Source: Streptomyces sp. NBC_01431
Lineage (GTDB): Bacteria > Actinomycetota > Actinomycetes > Streptomycetales > Streptomycetaceae
Direction: 5' to 3'
NCBI RefSeq assembly: GCF_036231355.1
Contig: NZ_CP109496.1
Location: 1,302,001-1,366,000, forward strand
DNA length: 64,000 nucleotides
The notes beneath the pieces are model-generated. The model was not told the origin of the DNA. It worked only from the letters and a program-made list of their open reading frames with translations, and ran no database searches. The position numbers and the translations under genes are program-made. Position 1 is the first letter of the stretch, and each line of letters begins with the position of its first letter. Below are positions 45,522-53,707 of this stretch, one piece after another.

Positions 45522-45767
45522 GTGGTGAATCCGGCGTGGCAGTGTCGGCACCGGGCCCGCCCCTCCCTGCTCCTGTCCGGCGACCGGGGCCTCGTTGTGT
45601 TCGGTGTCCTGGTCGGCGTCGGGGCGGCGGTGTCCTCCGTGCTGTAGCGGCAGGAGTACGTCTCGACGTGGTGCGCGCTCGCGGCGGTGTGCTCGGTGGT
45701 CCTGTTGCTCTGGGTGAGAAGGCGTCGGCCGCCGATCGCACAGCGCTCGGACCGCCTCGGACCCTGA
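45522..45767 (+). pseudogene. Remnant of a small two-TM membrane protein gene, interrupted by TAG
   Basis: Starting from GTG 45522 one frame encodes VVNPAWQCRHRARPS, then a TM-like segment LVVFGVLVGVGAAVSSVL, an in-frame TAG at 45645-45647, RQEYVSTWCALAAV and a second TM segment CSVVLLLWVRRRRPP, ending at TGA 45765. Both halves look like one membrane protein read in a single frame, so a nonsense mutation is the simplest explanation. No ribosome site precedes it. Rest of the 45410-45881 gap: nothing supported. Confidence 0.45.
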
Positions 45768-45881
45768 AGAAAGGGACGGAGGTCCGATCGGGCTCTGTGC
45801 TCACGCACGTGCTTGCGGTGGGTTCGGGAGCGAGCGCGGCGTGACCTTGATCGGTGCGGCCGCGGTTCGTACCCTCGCCCG

Positions 45882-46316
45882 ATGGGACATGACGACGGCC
45901 TTGCGACCCTCGAACTCGCCTTCCCGGGTCCAGAACGTGACCGTGGCGTGGCGGCGATCCTGAGCGGCCGGAAGACCGCGCTCACGGGCCTCCTGGAGAG
46001 CTACGAGCACGCCGAAGAGGCAGTACCGGTGGCCGGTCAGCGGTTCGCCGTGCTCGACTCCGACGGCCGTCCGGCTGTCACCATCGAGCTCGTCGACGTA
46101 CGCGTCGTTCCCATGAAGGAGATCGACGACGACTTCGCGCGAGCCGAGGGACGCGGCTACTCCGGCGTGGCCGAGTGGCGCGCAGCCCACGAGGAGTTCT
46201 TCCGGAGCGAGGGCGTGAGCGGGTACCTGCGACGCACCCCAGTCATTGACGGCGACACTCTCGTCGTCGCGCAACGCTTCCGAGTGGTCGAACCCGATGA
46301 CGCGGGTGGTCGGTGA
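45882..46316 (+). CDS. ASCH domain protein
   Basis: A 144-residue protein of the ASCH (RNA-binding-like) superfamily: LATLELAFPGPERDRGVAAILSGRKTALTGLL seen as ILSGRKTALTG, then GQRFAVLDSDGRPAVTIELVDVRVVPMKEI (FAVLDSDGRP), and the C-terminal EWRAAHEEFFRSEG that is common in stand-alone ASCH proteins such as YqfB relatives. Probably acts on RNA or a nucleoside; the exact role is unknown. ATG 45882 chosen from the homology start. Monocistronic. Confidence 0.85.
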   Translation: MGHDDGLATLELAFPGPERDRGVAAILSGRKTALTGLLESYEHAEEAVPVAGQRFAVLDSDGRPAVTIELVDVRVVPMKEIDDDFARAEGRGYSGVAEWRAAHEEFFRSEGVSGYLRRTPVIDGDTLVVAQRFRVVEPDDAGGR

Positions 46317-46478
46317 CGCGCCTGCGACTCCACGGTCCCGAAGGCGCGGCGGGACAGGTCCTGTGGGTGCGGGGACGGCCGCTGGCCACGGCGCGGCTCT
46401 GGTGATGGGCCGGTACGCGGTCGGCGATCGCGGGACCGGTTGGCCGGTGCGATCGCGCCCCGCTCACCCACACCCGCG

Positions 46479-46982
46479 TCATCGCCCGATCGAGCCGTCG
46501 ATCTGCTCGCGCAGGATGTCCGCGTGCCCCGCGTGCCGGGCGGTCTCCTCGATCATGTGGACCAGCACCCAGCGCATCGACGGCGGCGGGGTCTCGCGCA
46601 GCGAGCGGGCGCCGGGGCGGTCCAGGTCGGTGCAGGCGAGAGCGACCTCGTTGGCTCGGGCGATCGCCTCGCGATAGGCGTCGGCCAACCCCGAGGCGGT
46701 GTCGTCGGCGCAGACCGCGGCCTCGTCCTCCCAGGTCTGGCGGTCGGCGCCGGCATAGGCCCAGACGAACCAGTTGAGCTCGACGGCCGTCAGATGCTTG
46801 AGCAGTTGGAGCAGGCTGGTCCCGGAAGGGACGCCGGCCGTGCGGACCGTCGGCTCCGGGACGCCCTCCGCCTTCGCGAGGACGGACTCGCGCAGGTAGT
46901 CCAGAAAGGTCAGCAGCGTGGTCTTCTCGTCGGCGTTCAGGCCGGGTGGCCGGAGATCGAGCCGGGGTTCCGAAGTCGTCAT
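46479..46982 (-). CDS. DinB family (DUF664-type) protein
   Basis: A 167-residue four-helix-bundle protein of the DinB/YfiT metal-dependent superfamily. Motifs: KTTLLTFLDYLRESVL, SLLQLLKHLTAVELNWF (first His) and RWVLVHMIEETARHAGHADILREQIDG (two further His), giving three putative metal-ligating histidines. Many relatives are thiol (mycothiol/bacillithiol)-dependent transferases, so a mycothiol-linked detoxifying role is plausible. Convergent with the ASCH gene. Confidence 0.88.
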   Translation of the reverse strand: MTTSEPRLDLRPPGLNADEKTTLLTFLDYLRESVLAKAEGVPEPTVRTAGVPSGTSLLQLLKHLTAVELNWFVWAYAGADRQTWEDEAAVCADDTASGLADAYREAIARANEVALACTDLDRPGARSLRETPPPSMRWVLVHMIEETARHAGHADILREQIDGSIGR

Positions 46983-47331
46983 GGCGAAACCGTAGATGAC
47001 CGATCCACGTCGTCAGCGAGCGCTACCCAGTCGATCGGAACACGACACCCGCCTCCCGCGCGGCCGAACGACCTCTTCCAGCCCGGCGAAGACGAACGGG
47101 CGATGAACCACCACACGGCAGCACCATCTCTCACCTGTGACGATGCTCCAGGGGCATCACACGATGCGGACATCGTGCTTGTTCACGTCATGAGCCTGAG
47201 TGAGGATCCTGGTGAGCGGCAGGAAACACGCCTGATACACGGGGGAGGCGTTCCGAGGCGTTCTGTTCTGCCTGGGCGAAATTCGCGGCTCCCCCGTTTG
47301 GGCTCTCCACCCTTATTCCCACGGGGGAAGC
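46983..47331. promoter_or_regulatory. Promoter region of the aminomutase cluster
   Basis: A 349-bp region in front of the first cluster gene. It contains a perfect inverted repeat CACGATG-CGGA-CATCGTG (47160-47177) and a close direct repeat GAGGCGTTC at 47245-47253 and 47255-47263. The latter resembles the paired half-sites used by SARP activators or LysR regulators. GGGGGAAGC directly precedes ATG 47332. Binding proteins are unknown; candidates are the LysR at 56129 and the SARP at 13378. Confidence 0.5.
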
Positions 47332-48735
47332 ATGCCTCACCAGCCCTATGCGTATCAACGCAAGGAATTGACCGAACCCGACTGGCACCGAATACCCGGA
47401 TGGCGCCGGACAACCCCACAGCAATGGCGTGACCCGCAGTGGCAGCGCGTGCACTGCGTCAAGAACGTGCGGCAACTGAAGGCGGTCTACGGCGACCTGC
47501 TCTCCGAGAGCTTCTACCACGATCTGGAGCGGGATCAGGCGGAGCGGGCCACGATGTCCCTGCTCCTGCCGCCCTATGTGCTGAGCATGATGGTGCCGGA
47601 CACCGTGCCGACCACCGAGGCCATGTATGCCGACCCGGTACGCCGCCACATGTTGCCGGTCTTCTCCGACCGCGACGCCGAGTGGCCGTCCCATCCGTAT
47701 GCCTCCCGGGACTCGCTCCATGAGGCCGAGATGTGGGCCGCGGAGGGCCTGACTCATCGTTACCCGACCAAGGTGCTCGCCGAATTGGTGTCCACCTGCC
47801 CCCAGTACTGCGGACACTGCACCCGCATGGACCTGGTCGGCAATTCCACTCCGCAGGTCTCGAAGGTCAAGTTCTCGGCGAAACAGCCGGACCGCTACGA
47901 GGCGATGCTCGACTACCTTCGCCGTACCACCACGGTGCGCGATGTCGTGGTCTCCGGCGGGGACGTGGCCAACGTCCCCTGGCCGCGCCTGAAGTCCTTC
48001 GTCTCGGCGCTTTTCGAACTGGACCACATACGGGATGTCCGGCTGGCCTCGAAGGCGTTGATGGACCTTCCGCAGCACTGGCTCTCCGACGAGGCGCGCC
48101 GCACCGTGGGCGGCCTCGCCGAGACCGCGCGGAAGCGGGAGGTGAGCCTGGCCGTGCACACCCACGTCAATGCCGCCCAGCAGGTCACCCAGCTCAACGC
48201 CGATGCGGCCCGCACGCTGTTCGACCTGGGTGTGCGCGACGTCCGCAACCAGGGCGTGCTGATGCGCGGAGTGAACGACACCCCGCACCAACTGCTCGAC
48301 CTGTGCTTCGCGCTGCTCGACGGCGCCGGGATCATCCCGTACTACTTCTACCTCTGCGACATGATCCCGAACGCCGAGCACTGGCGCGTCTCGCTGGGCG
48401 AGGCCCAGGAACTCCAGCAGGCGATCATGGGATACCTGCCCGGCTTCGCGACGCCGCGTCTGGTGTGCGACGTGCCCTTCGTCGGCAAGCGCTGGGTCCA
48501 CCAGGTCGACCACTACGACCGCGTGCGCGGCCTCTCGTACTGGACGAAGAACTACCTCACCTCGATCGAGCGCGACGACCCGTACGCGCTCGCGAAGACC
48601 CACGAGTACTACGACCCCATCCAGACGCTCAAGCCGGAAGGACAGGAGTGGTGGCGCCGGCACGGCCGGCTTGCGGAGAAGTCCGGGGACGCGGCCACCC
48701 CTTCCGTCACCATCACCCAGGGGGAGACAGCGTGA
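47332..48735 (+). CDS. Lysine 2,3-aminomutase-like radical SAM enzyme (KamA family)
   Basis: A 467-residue radical SAM/PLP aminomutase. The [4Fe-4S] motif is C156-x3-C160-x2-C163 (CPQYCGHC). Residues known from the Clostridium enzyme are retained at matching places: Arg165 (carboxylate), Asp343 and Asp380 (side-chain amine) and the PLP Lys386 (DVPFVGKRW). VVSGGDV, NQGVLMRGVND and YYFYLCDM also align. It should convert an alpha-amino acid, most likely lysine, to the beta isomer. First gene of the cluster; GTGA overlap with the ligase gene. Confidence 0.87.
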   Translation: MPHQPYAYQRKELTEPDWHRIPGWRRTTPQQWRDPQWQRVHCVKNVRQLKAVYGDLLSESFYHDLERDQAERATMSLLLPPYVLSMMVPDTVPTTEAMYADPVRRHMLPVFSDRDAEWPSHPYASRDSLHEAEMWAAEGLTHRYPTKVLAELVSTCPQYCGHCTRMDLVGNSTPQVSKVKFSAKQPDRYEAMLDYLRRTTTVRDVVVSGGDVANVPWPRLKSFVSALFELDHIRDVRLASKALMDLPQHWLSDEARRTVGGLAETARKREVSLAVHTHVNAAQQVTQLNADAARTLFDLGVRDVRNQGVLMRGVNDTPHQLLDLCFALLDGAGIIPYYFYLCDMIPNAEHWRVSLGEAQELQQAIMGYLPGFATPRLVCDVPFVGKRWVHQVDHYDRVRGLSYWTKNYLTSIERDDPYALAKTHEYYDPIQTLKPEGQEWWRRHGRLAEKSGDAATPSVTITQGETA

Positions 48736-50444
48736 CCGACAACAGTCCCATCGCACCGTTGCCCGTACGCGAGAAGTTCATGACCGAACCGGGCCTCGGT
48801 GCCGGCAACTTCCTTCAGTACGCCCTGAGGCACAACCCCAACCTCGACGCGCCTCTGGTCTACGACCATCGTCTCGACGAGCGCGGCCATGTCGCGCTGC
48901 GCGGCTACAGCCTGCGCGAACTGGCGGAGATCCGCGACCAGTACGCCCGCTGGTACTGGTCCAACGGCGTCCGGCCCGGCGAGCCGGTGGCGTTGTACAT
49001 CGCCGAAGGGCTCCAGCCGATCCTGCACTTCCTGGCGCTCACCGCGCTCGGTGCCATCCCCACGCTGGTCAACGACGCGATGCCGGTCACGACGGCCCGG
49101 CGCTACCTCGACCACGTCGGGGTGGCGGGGGTGGTGGCGGACGACCCGCGGTTGATCAGCGCCACTTACCGCCCGGGACAACAGCGCCCGCGCTTCATCG
49201 TCCCCAGTTCCGAGATCCGCGCCCACGACCCGGAGTCCGGCGCGCTGCCCGAGCAGTACCCGTACCGCCACACCGCCGACGAGGTGGTCGCGCTCATCCA
49301 CTCCTCGGGCACCACCGGCACCCCCAAGTCCACGCAGGTGGCACACCATCAGTTCTGGGTCGGCAAGGAGACCCGGATGGTCCGCTTCCCCGCGGAACCG
49401 GGCGACCGGCTGCTGTCCCTGATGCCGCACACCCATGCCGGTGGCCTCAGCTATCTACTGACCACGATCCTGCTCGGCCTGCCCACCCTGACCATGGGCG
49501 ACTGGCGGCGCAGCGCCGTGGAGCCGGTGATGGAGGCGTTCCAGCCGACCATGGTCGCCTCCTTCCCGCGCACCTTCGTCCAACTGGCCACCGGTGGGCT
49601 GCCGGTGAAGGCGGCCGCGAAGGTGCACACCTGGTTCAACACCGGGGACGGGGCGCACTACGGGCACATCCGACGCCTGGTCGGCCTCGGTGAGCGGCCG
49701 GTCGGGCTGATCCAGCCGTGGCTGCTGCCGAAGGGCGAGGCCGGGACCGGGGCCCTGCCCGGCTCCCGGTTCATCGACGGCCTCGGCTCGTCCGAGATGG
49801 GCATGGCGCTGTTCGGCCAGGTCACCACCCCGGAGTCGGAACGCGACGACCGCTGTGTCGGGCTGCCCGTCGAAGTGGTGGAGAAGGCCGCGGTCCTGGA
49901 CGACGAGGGCAACGAGGTGCCGGACGGGACGGTGGGCTACCTGGCGGTGAAGACGCCGACCCGCACCCCGGGCTACTGGAACGACCCCGCTCTCACCAAG
50001 AGCTTCGAGCTGGCCGGCTACTGGCTGACCGGCGACGTGGCGCTGCGCAAGCCCGACGGCCGCTTCTACCACCTGGACCGGACGGCCGACGTCATCCACA
50101 CCGCCGACGGGCCCGTGTACAGCCTGCCTGTTGAGGAGGTGCTGATCGCCGACTGTGCCGAGCTGGTCCAGGACTGCGCGGTGGTCGCGGTGCCCGGACC
50201 GTCGGGCGACGGGCACCTGCCGGTCGCCGTCATCAGGCCGCAGACCAACAGCCCGCTGAGCGACCCCAAGGAGATCCTCGACGTGGCCAACCGGCAGCTT
50301 GAGGCCGCTGAACTGCGTTCTCTGGCCGCGGTGTTCATCGCCGAGAGCGAGAGCGACTACCCGACCGGCCCGACCGGCAAGGTCCTCAAGCGCGAGCTTC
50401 GAACACGGTACGCCTCCGCCCTCACCGGCGGCTCGGCCCGCTGA
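48732..50444 (+). CDS. ANL superfamily acyl/amino acid-activating ligase
   Basis: A 570-residue adenylate-forming enzyme. P-loop HSSGTTGTPKS (190-200), LTGD in GYWLTGDVALRKPDG, and the C-terminal catalytic Lys550 in GPTGKVLKREL. It looks like an acyl-CoA synthetase/acyl-AMP ligase and lacks a carrier domain; it does not resemble an amino-acid A domain in the A4-A5 region. Could activate an acyl chain to be joined to the beta-amino acid. Overlaps the aminomutase stop as GTGA. Confidence 0.85.
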   Translation: MTDNSPIAPLPVREKFMTEPGLGAGNFLQYALRHNPNLDAPLVYDHRLDERGHVALRGYSLRELAEIRDQYARWYWSNGVRPGEPVALYIAEGLQPILHFLALTALGAIPTLVNDAMPVTTARRYLDHVGVAGVVADDPRLISATYRPGQQRPRFIVPSSEIRAHDPESGALPEQYPYRHTADEVVALIHSSGTTGTPKSTQVAHHQFWVGKETRMVRFPAEPGDRLLSLMPHTHAGGLSYLLTTILLGLPTLTMGDWRRSAVEPVMEAFQPTMVASFPRTFVQLATGGLPVKAAAKVHTWFNTGDGAHYGHIRRLVGLGERPVGLIQPWLLPKGEAGTGALPGSRFIDGLGSSEMGMALFGQVTTPESERDDRCVGLPVEVVEKAAVLDDEGNEVPDGTVGYLAVKTPTRTPGYWNDPALTKSFELAGYWLTGDVALRKPDGRFYHLDRTADVIHTADGPVYSLPVEEVLIADCAELVQDCAVVAVPGPSGDGHLPVAVIRPQTNSPLSDPKEILDVANRQLEAAELRSLAAVFIAESESDYPTGPTGKVLKRELRTRYASALTGGSAR

Positions 50445-50471
50445 AGAAGGCGTTCGGGGGACGGGAGAGCA

Positions 50472-50657
50472 GTGGAATTCGACAAACGGCCCACAACCGG
50501 CGGCGTGCTCGGGGCGGTACCGCGCGGGCTCCGCGTGGACGAGCGCCGGTACGCGAGGGGCGCGGCGTCGTCCGGGCGGCGGAGCGCGGTCCACGTGGCG
50601 AGCCCGTACCTCACGGCCCGTGTACTGACCCGCCAGGCACCGGAGGAAACCCCATGA
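50472..50657 (+). CDS. Possible 61-aa ORF within the biosynthetic operon
   Basis: A small ORF with GTG 50472 preceded by GGACGGGAGAG, ending TGA 50655-50657 so that it overlaps the MFS ATG (50654) as ATGA. Its codons are mostly G/C at the third position as in real local genes. The product (begins MEFDKRPTTGGVLG, ends TRQAPEETP) is basic, soluble and without recognised family. It could be a peptide substrate, a small partner or only a coupling ORF; low certainty. Confidence 0.35.
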   Translation: MEFDKRPTTGGVLGAVPRGLRVDERRYARGAASSGRRSAVHVASPYLTARVLTRQAPEETP

Positions 50658-51931
50658 GCCCCACGTCCCCACGCCCCGGGCTCTCCCGAGGCTTCTCCTT
50701 CTGGCTGATCGCCACGGTCCAGTGCCTGTTGCTGTTCGCGTCGAGCGCGCCCTCGCCGCTGTACGGCGTGTACCAGGCCGAGTGGGGGTTCTCGGCCGGC
50801 ACGCTGACCGCGATCTTCGCGATGTACGCGGTCGCGCTGCTCGTGGCGCTGCTGGTGGTGGGCAAGCTCTCCGACCACATCGGCCGCCGCAAGGTCCTGG
50901 GGGCGGCCCTGGTGGTCGAGGTGGTGAGCATGCTCTTGTTCATCACCGCCGGCGGCGTCGGCCCGCTCCTCGCGGCGCGCGCCGCACAAGGCCTCGCGAC
51001 GGGCGCCGCCACCGGGGCGACCAGCTCCGCCCTCCTCGACCTCCAGCCCCCGGACCGGCCCCGGCTCGGGCCGCTGGTCAACAGTCTGGCGCCCATCGTC
51101 GGCCTGGCCCTGGGCGCCCTGGGCTCCGGGCTCCTCGTCCAGTACGCGCCCGCGCCGAAAACGCTGGTCTACGCGCTGCTCCTGGCGGCGTTCGTGCTCG
51201 CGGCGCTCGTCGTACCGCTGCTGCCGGAGACCTCCCCCGGACGGCCCGGCGCGGCAGCGTCGCTGGTACCGCGCATGGCGGTGCCGCAGCGGATCCGCCC
51301 GCTGTTCCTCACCGTGGCGCCCTCCTTGTTCGCGGTCTGGGCGGTCGGCGGGCTTTACATGTCGCTCGGCCCGTCCATCGCGGCTCGTACGCTCCACCTC
51401 GGTGGCCATCTCGTCGGCGGGCTCGTCATCTTCGCCCAGACGGGATCGGGCGCCCTCGGCTCGCTGCTGCGCCGCAACCAGCCGCCGCGGCGCACCATGA
51501 CGCTCGGCTTCGTGGCCTTCCTCGTCGGCATCGCCACCACGCTCGGCGCCCTCGCGCTCCCCTCCGCGGCGCTCTTCTTCGTCGGCATCGTCATCGCCGG
51601 TTACGGATTCGGCACCGGCTTCCTCGGCGCCTTCCAGACGATCGCGCCGCTGGCCCGGCCCGACGAGCGCGCCGGACTCATGGCCGGCATGTACGTCGTG
51701 TGCTACCTGGGCTTCAGTGTGCCGGCGGTGATCGCGGGCCTCGCCGTGCAGAAGTTCGGGCTCGGCCCGACCACCACCGTCTACAGCGTCTCGGTCATGG
51801 TGCTGGCCGTCGTGGCCTGCGCCGGACTGCTCCGCCAGGAACGCCAGGAGAAGCGAGCGGTCACCACCGGGCCGTTCGAGCCGCGTTACGCCCCGCCGAC
51901 CGCCCGCGCCGCCGACGCCGATCAGCATTGA
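50654..51931 (+). CDS. MFS exporter (DHA1-like), product export
   Basis: A 425-residue 12-TM transporter. The SSAPSPLYGVYQAEWGFSAG opening (in part LYGVYQAEWGFS) and the motif-A loop GKLSDHIGRRKVLG are typical of drug-type MFS exporters. Helix blocks run through the sequence; the tail (TTGPFEPRYAPPTARA) is polar. GGAGGAAACCCC lies just upstream of ATG 50654. In a biosynthetic operon the expected role is export of, and self-resistance to, the product. Confidence 0.9.
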   Translation: MSPTSPRPGLSRGFSFWLIATVQCLLLFASSAPSPLYGVYQAEWGFSAGTLTAIFAMYAVALLVALLVVGKLSDHIGRRKVLGAALVVEVVSMLLFITAGGVGPLLAARAAQGLATGAATGATSSALLDLQPPDRPRLGPLVNSLAPIVGLALGALGSGLLVQYAPAPKTLVYALLLAAFVLAALVVPLLPETSPGRPGAAASLVPRMAVPQRIRPLFLTVAPSLFAVWAVGGLYMSLGPSIAARTLHLGGHLVGGLVIFAQTGSGALGSLLRRNQPPRRTMTLGFVAFLVGIATTLGALALPSAALFFVGIVIAGYGFGTGFLGAFQTIAPLARPDERAGLMAGMYVVCYLGFSVPAVIAGLAVQKFGLGPTTTVYSVSVMVLAVVACAGLLRQERQEKRAVTTGPFEPRYAPPTARAADADQH

Positions 51932-51947
51932 CCACCGGAGACTCGCC

Positions 51948-53441
51948 ATGCCCGAAAACGCCCCGGACGTCCTCCAGCTCTTCCTGCGCACCGCCGAGCG
52001 GCACCCGGACACCGTCGCCGTGATCGACGGGAGCGGCTCCTGGACCTACGGCCAACTGCGCGCCCGCGTCCACCGTGTGGCCGCCGCGCTCGGCCCGCGG
52101 CCGGGCACCGTTGGCGTGCTCACCGACCGCAGCGCGAACACCGTCGCCGCGCTCCTCGGCGTTTTCGCCGCCGGCGGCGCCTACTGCCCCATCGACCCGT
52201 GCTTCTCAGCCGATCGCAAGAAGATCCTGGCCGATACGGCGGGGTGCCGGACCGTGCTGGCCGTGCGGCCGGACCCGGAGCGGTTCGGCCCGCCCGTCCT
52301 CGGCCCCGAACTCCCGGACAACCGCGACGCGTTGGAGCGGGAAGGTCTCCTCGTACAGCCGCGGCCGGACGATCCCGCCTACGTCCTGTTCACCTCCGGC
52401 TCGACCGGAAGGCCGAAGCCGGTGGTGACTCCTCGCGGGGCCATCGCCGCCGCGGTCGACTCCCTGGCCGGGCTGCTGGACGTCCGCCCCGGCGAGCGAG
52501 TGCTCCAGTTCGCCTCGCTGAACTGGGACACCTCGTTCGAGGAGATCCTGCCCACCCTCACCCATGGGGCGACCCTCGTCTTCGACGACGACGCCTACGC
52601 GGGCTCCATGCCGCGGTTCCTGCGCATGCTCGACCGCCTCGGTGTCAGCGTGCTCGACCTGCCCACGGCCTTCTGGCACGAGCTCGTCCACCACATGGTG
52701 GAGGCGGCCGGCCTCGCGCTGCCCGAGAGCGTCCGTACGGTCGTCATCGGCGGCGAGGCGACGAGCAGGGCCCGGCTTGACGACTGGCGCGGCCTGCCCG
52801 GCACCGACCGGATCCGGCTCGTCAACACCTACGGCTGCACGGAGACCACCCTGGTCACGCACGCCGCCGACCTGCACGGTCCGCGCGCGCGGCCGCGCGG
52901 TGACGGCTCCGCCCCGATCGGCCGGGCCCTGCCGCACGTACGGGAGCTGATCGCGGAAGAGGGCGAACTCCTCGTCGGCGGGCCCGCCCTGGCGCTCGGC
53001 TACCTGGATCTCCCGGAGGCCACCGAGGATCGCTTCACCGTCCTCGCGTCCGGGCGGTACTTCCGCACCGGCGACCGGGTCCGGCGCGCGGCCGACGGCG
53101 AACTGCACCACGAAGGGCGGCTCGACGACCAGATCAAGGTCCGCGGGATTCGCGTCGACCCGGCCGAGGTGGAGGCCCAGCTCTGCGCTCACGCGTCCGT
53201 CGCGTCCGCCGCCGCCACCGGCGTGCCCGCCGGTGATCACACGATCGTGGTCGCCTACGTGACGGCGAGCCGGCAAGCGGACGGCAGCGACCTCGTGGCC
53301 GAACTCCGCGCACATCTGCGTCAGCACAGCCCCAGCCACCTGAGGCCGAACCGCATCACCGTGGTGCCGGAGCTGGTCCACACCGCGAGCGGCAAGGTCG
53401 ACCGTCGCCGCACCCACCACCGCTACACCACCGGCGCTTGA
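51948..53441 (+). CDS. Free-standing NRPS adenylation domain
   Basis: A 497-residue A domain that activates an amino acid as aminoacyl-AMP and loads a carrier. A3 FTSGSTGRP (148-156); A4 LNWDTSFEEI, with Asp194 at the position (235 in GrsA numbering) that contacts the substrate amino group; A5 NTYGCTETT; A7 YFRTGDRV; A8 GRLDDQIKVRGIRVDPAEVE; A10 Lys483 in TASGKVDR. No condensation domain. The free-standing form next to an aminomutase and a lone PCP recalls beta-lysine loading modules. ATG 51948 has CGGAGA upstream. Confidence 0.9.
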   Translation: MPENAPDVLQLFLRTAERHPDTVAVIDGSGSWTYGQLRARVHRVAAALGPRPGTVGVLTDRSANTVAALLGVFAAGGAYCPIDPCFSADRKKILADTAGCRTVLAVRPDPERFGPPVLGPELPDNRDALEREGLLVQPRPDDPAYVLFTSGSTGRPKPVVTPRGAIAAAVDSLAGLLDVRPGERVLQFASLNWDTSFEEILPTLTHGATLVFDDDAYAGSMPRFLRMLDRLGVSVLDLPTAFWHELVHHMVEAAGLALPESVRTVVIGGEATSRARLDDWRGLPGTDRIRLVNTYGCTETTLVTHAADLHGPRARPRGDGSAPIGRALPHVRELIAEEGELLVGGPALALGYLDLPEATEDRFTVLASGRYFRTGDRVRRAADGELHHEGRLDDQIKVRGIRVDPAEVEAQLCAHASVASAAATGVPAGDHTIVVAYVTASRQADGSDLVAELRAHLRQHSPSHLRPNRITVVPELVHTASGKVDRRRTHHRYTTGA

Positions 53442-53467
53442 GCCGGCGAACCCGAGGAGAACGCCAC

Positions 53468-53707
53468 ATGTCCGCCGCAGAGCCCAGCACGATCGAACGG
53501 GTCACCGAGATCTACCGGCGCGTCTTGGACACGGACGCCGTACAGGCCGAGTCCGACTTCTTCGACCTGGGCGGGGACTCCCTGCTCGCCACCCGGGTGA
53601 TCAGTGCCATCGCCCGCGACCTCGGCACCGAGCTGACCATCACCGACTTCCTGAAGGCCCCCACGCCACGGAGCATGGCCGAGCTGATTGCGAGCGTGAC
53701 CGCGTGA
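53468..53707 (+). CDS. Peptidyl carrier protein (discrete PCP)
   Basis: A 79-residue carrier. The phosphopantetheine attachment serine is Ser38 in DLGGDSLLATRVI. Helices surround it as usual. ATG 53468 has GAGGAGA 8 nt upstream; a longer reading from a TTG at 53438 has no support. The stop overlaps the amine oxidase start (GTGA). Cognate substrate is supplied by the preceding A domain; the amine oxidase next to it may act on the PCP-bound residue. Confidence 0.92.
   Translation: MSAAEPSTIERVTEIYRRVLDTDAVQAESDFFDLGGDSLLATRVISAIARDLGTELTITDFLKAPTPRSMAELIASVTA

Noticed and set aside
46440..47432. 330-codon plus-strand frame across the DinB gene and the cluster promoter
   Set aside because: It is antisense to the DinB gene in its first part and runs out of frame into the aminomutase gene; no ribosome site.
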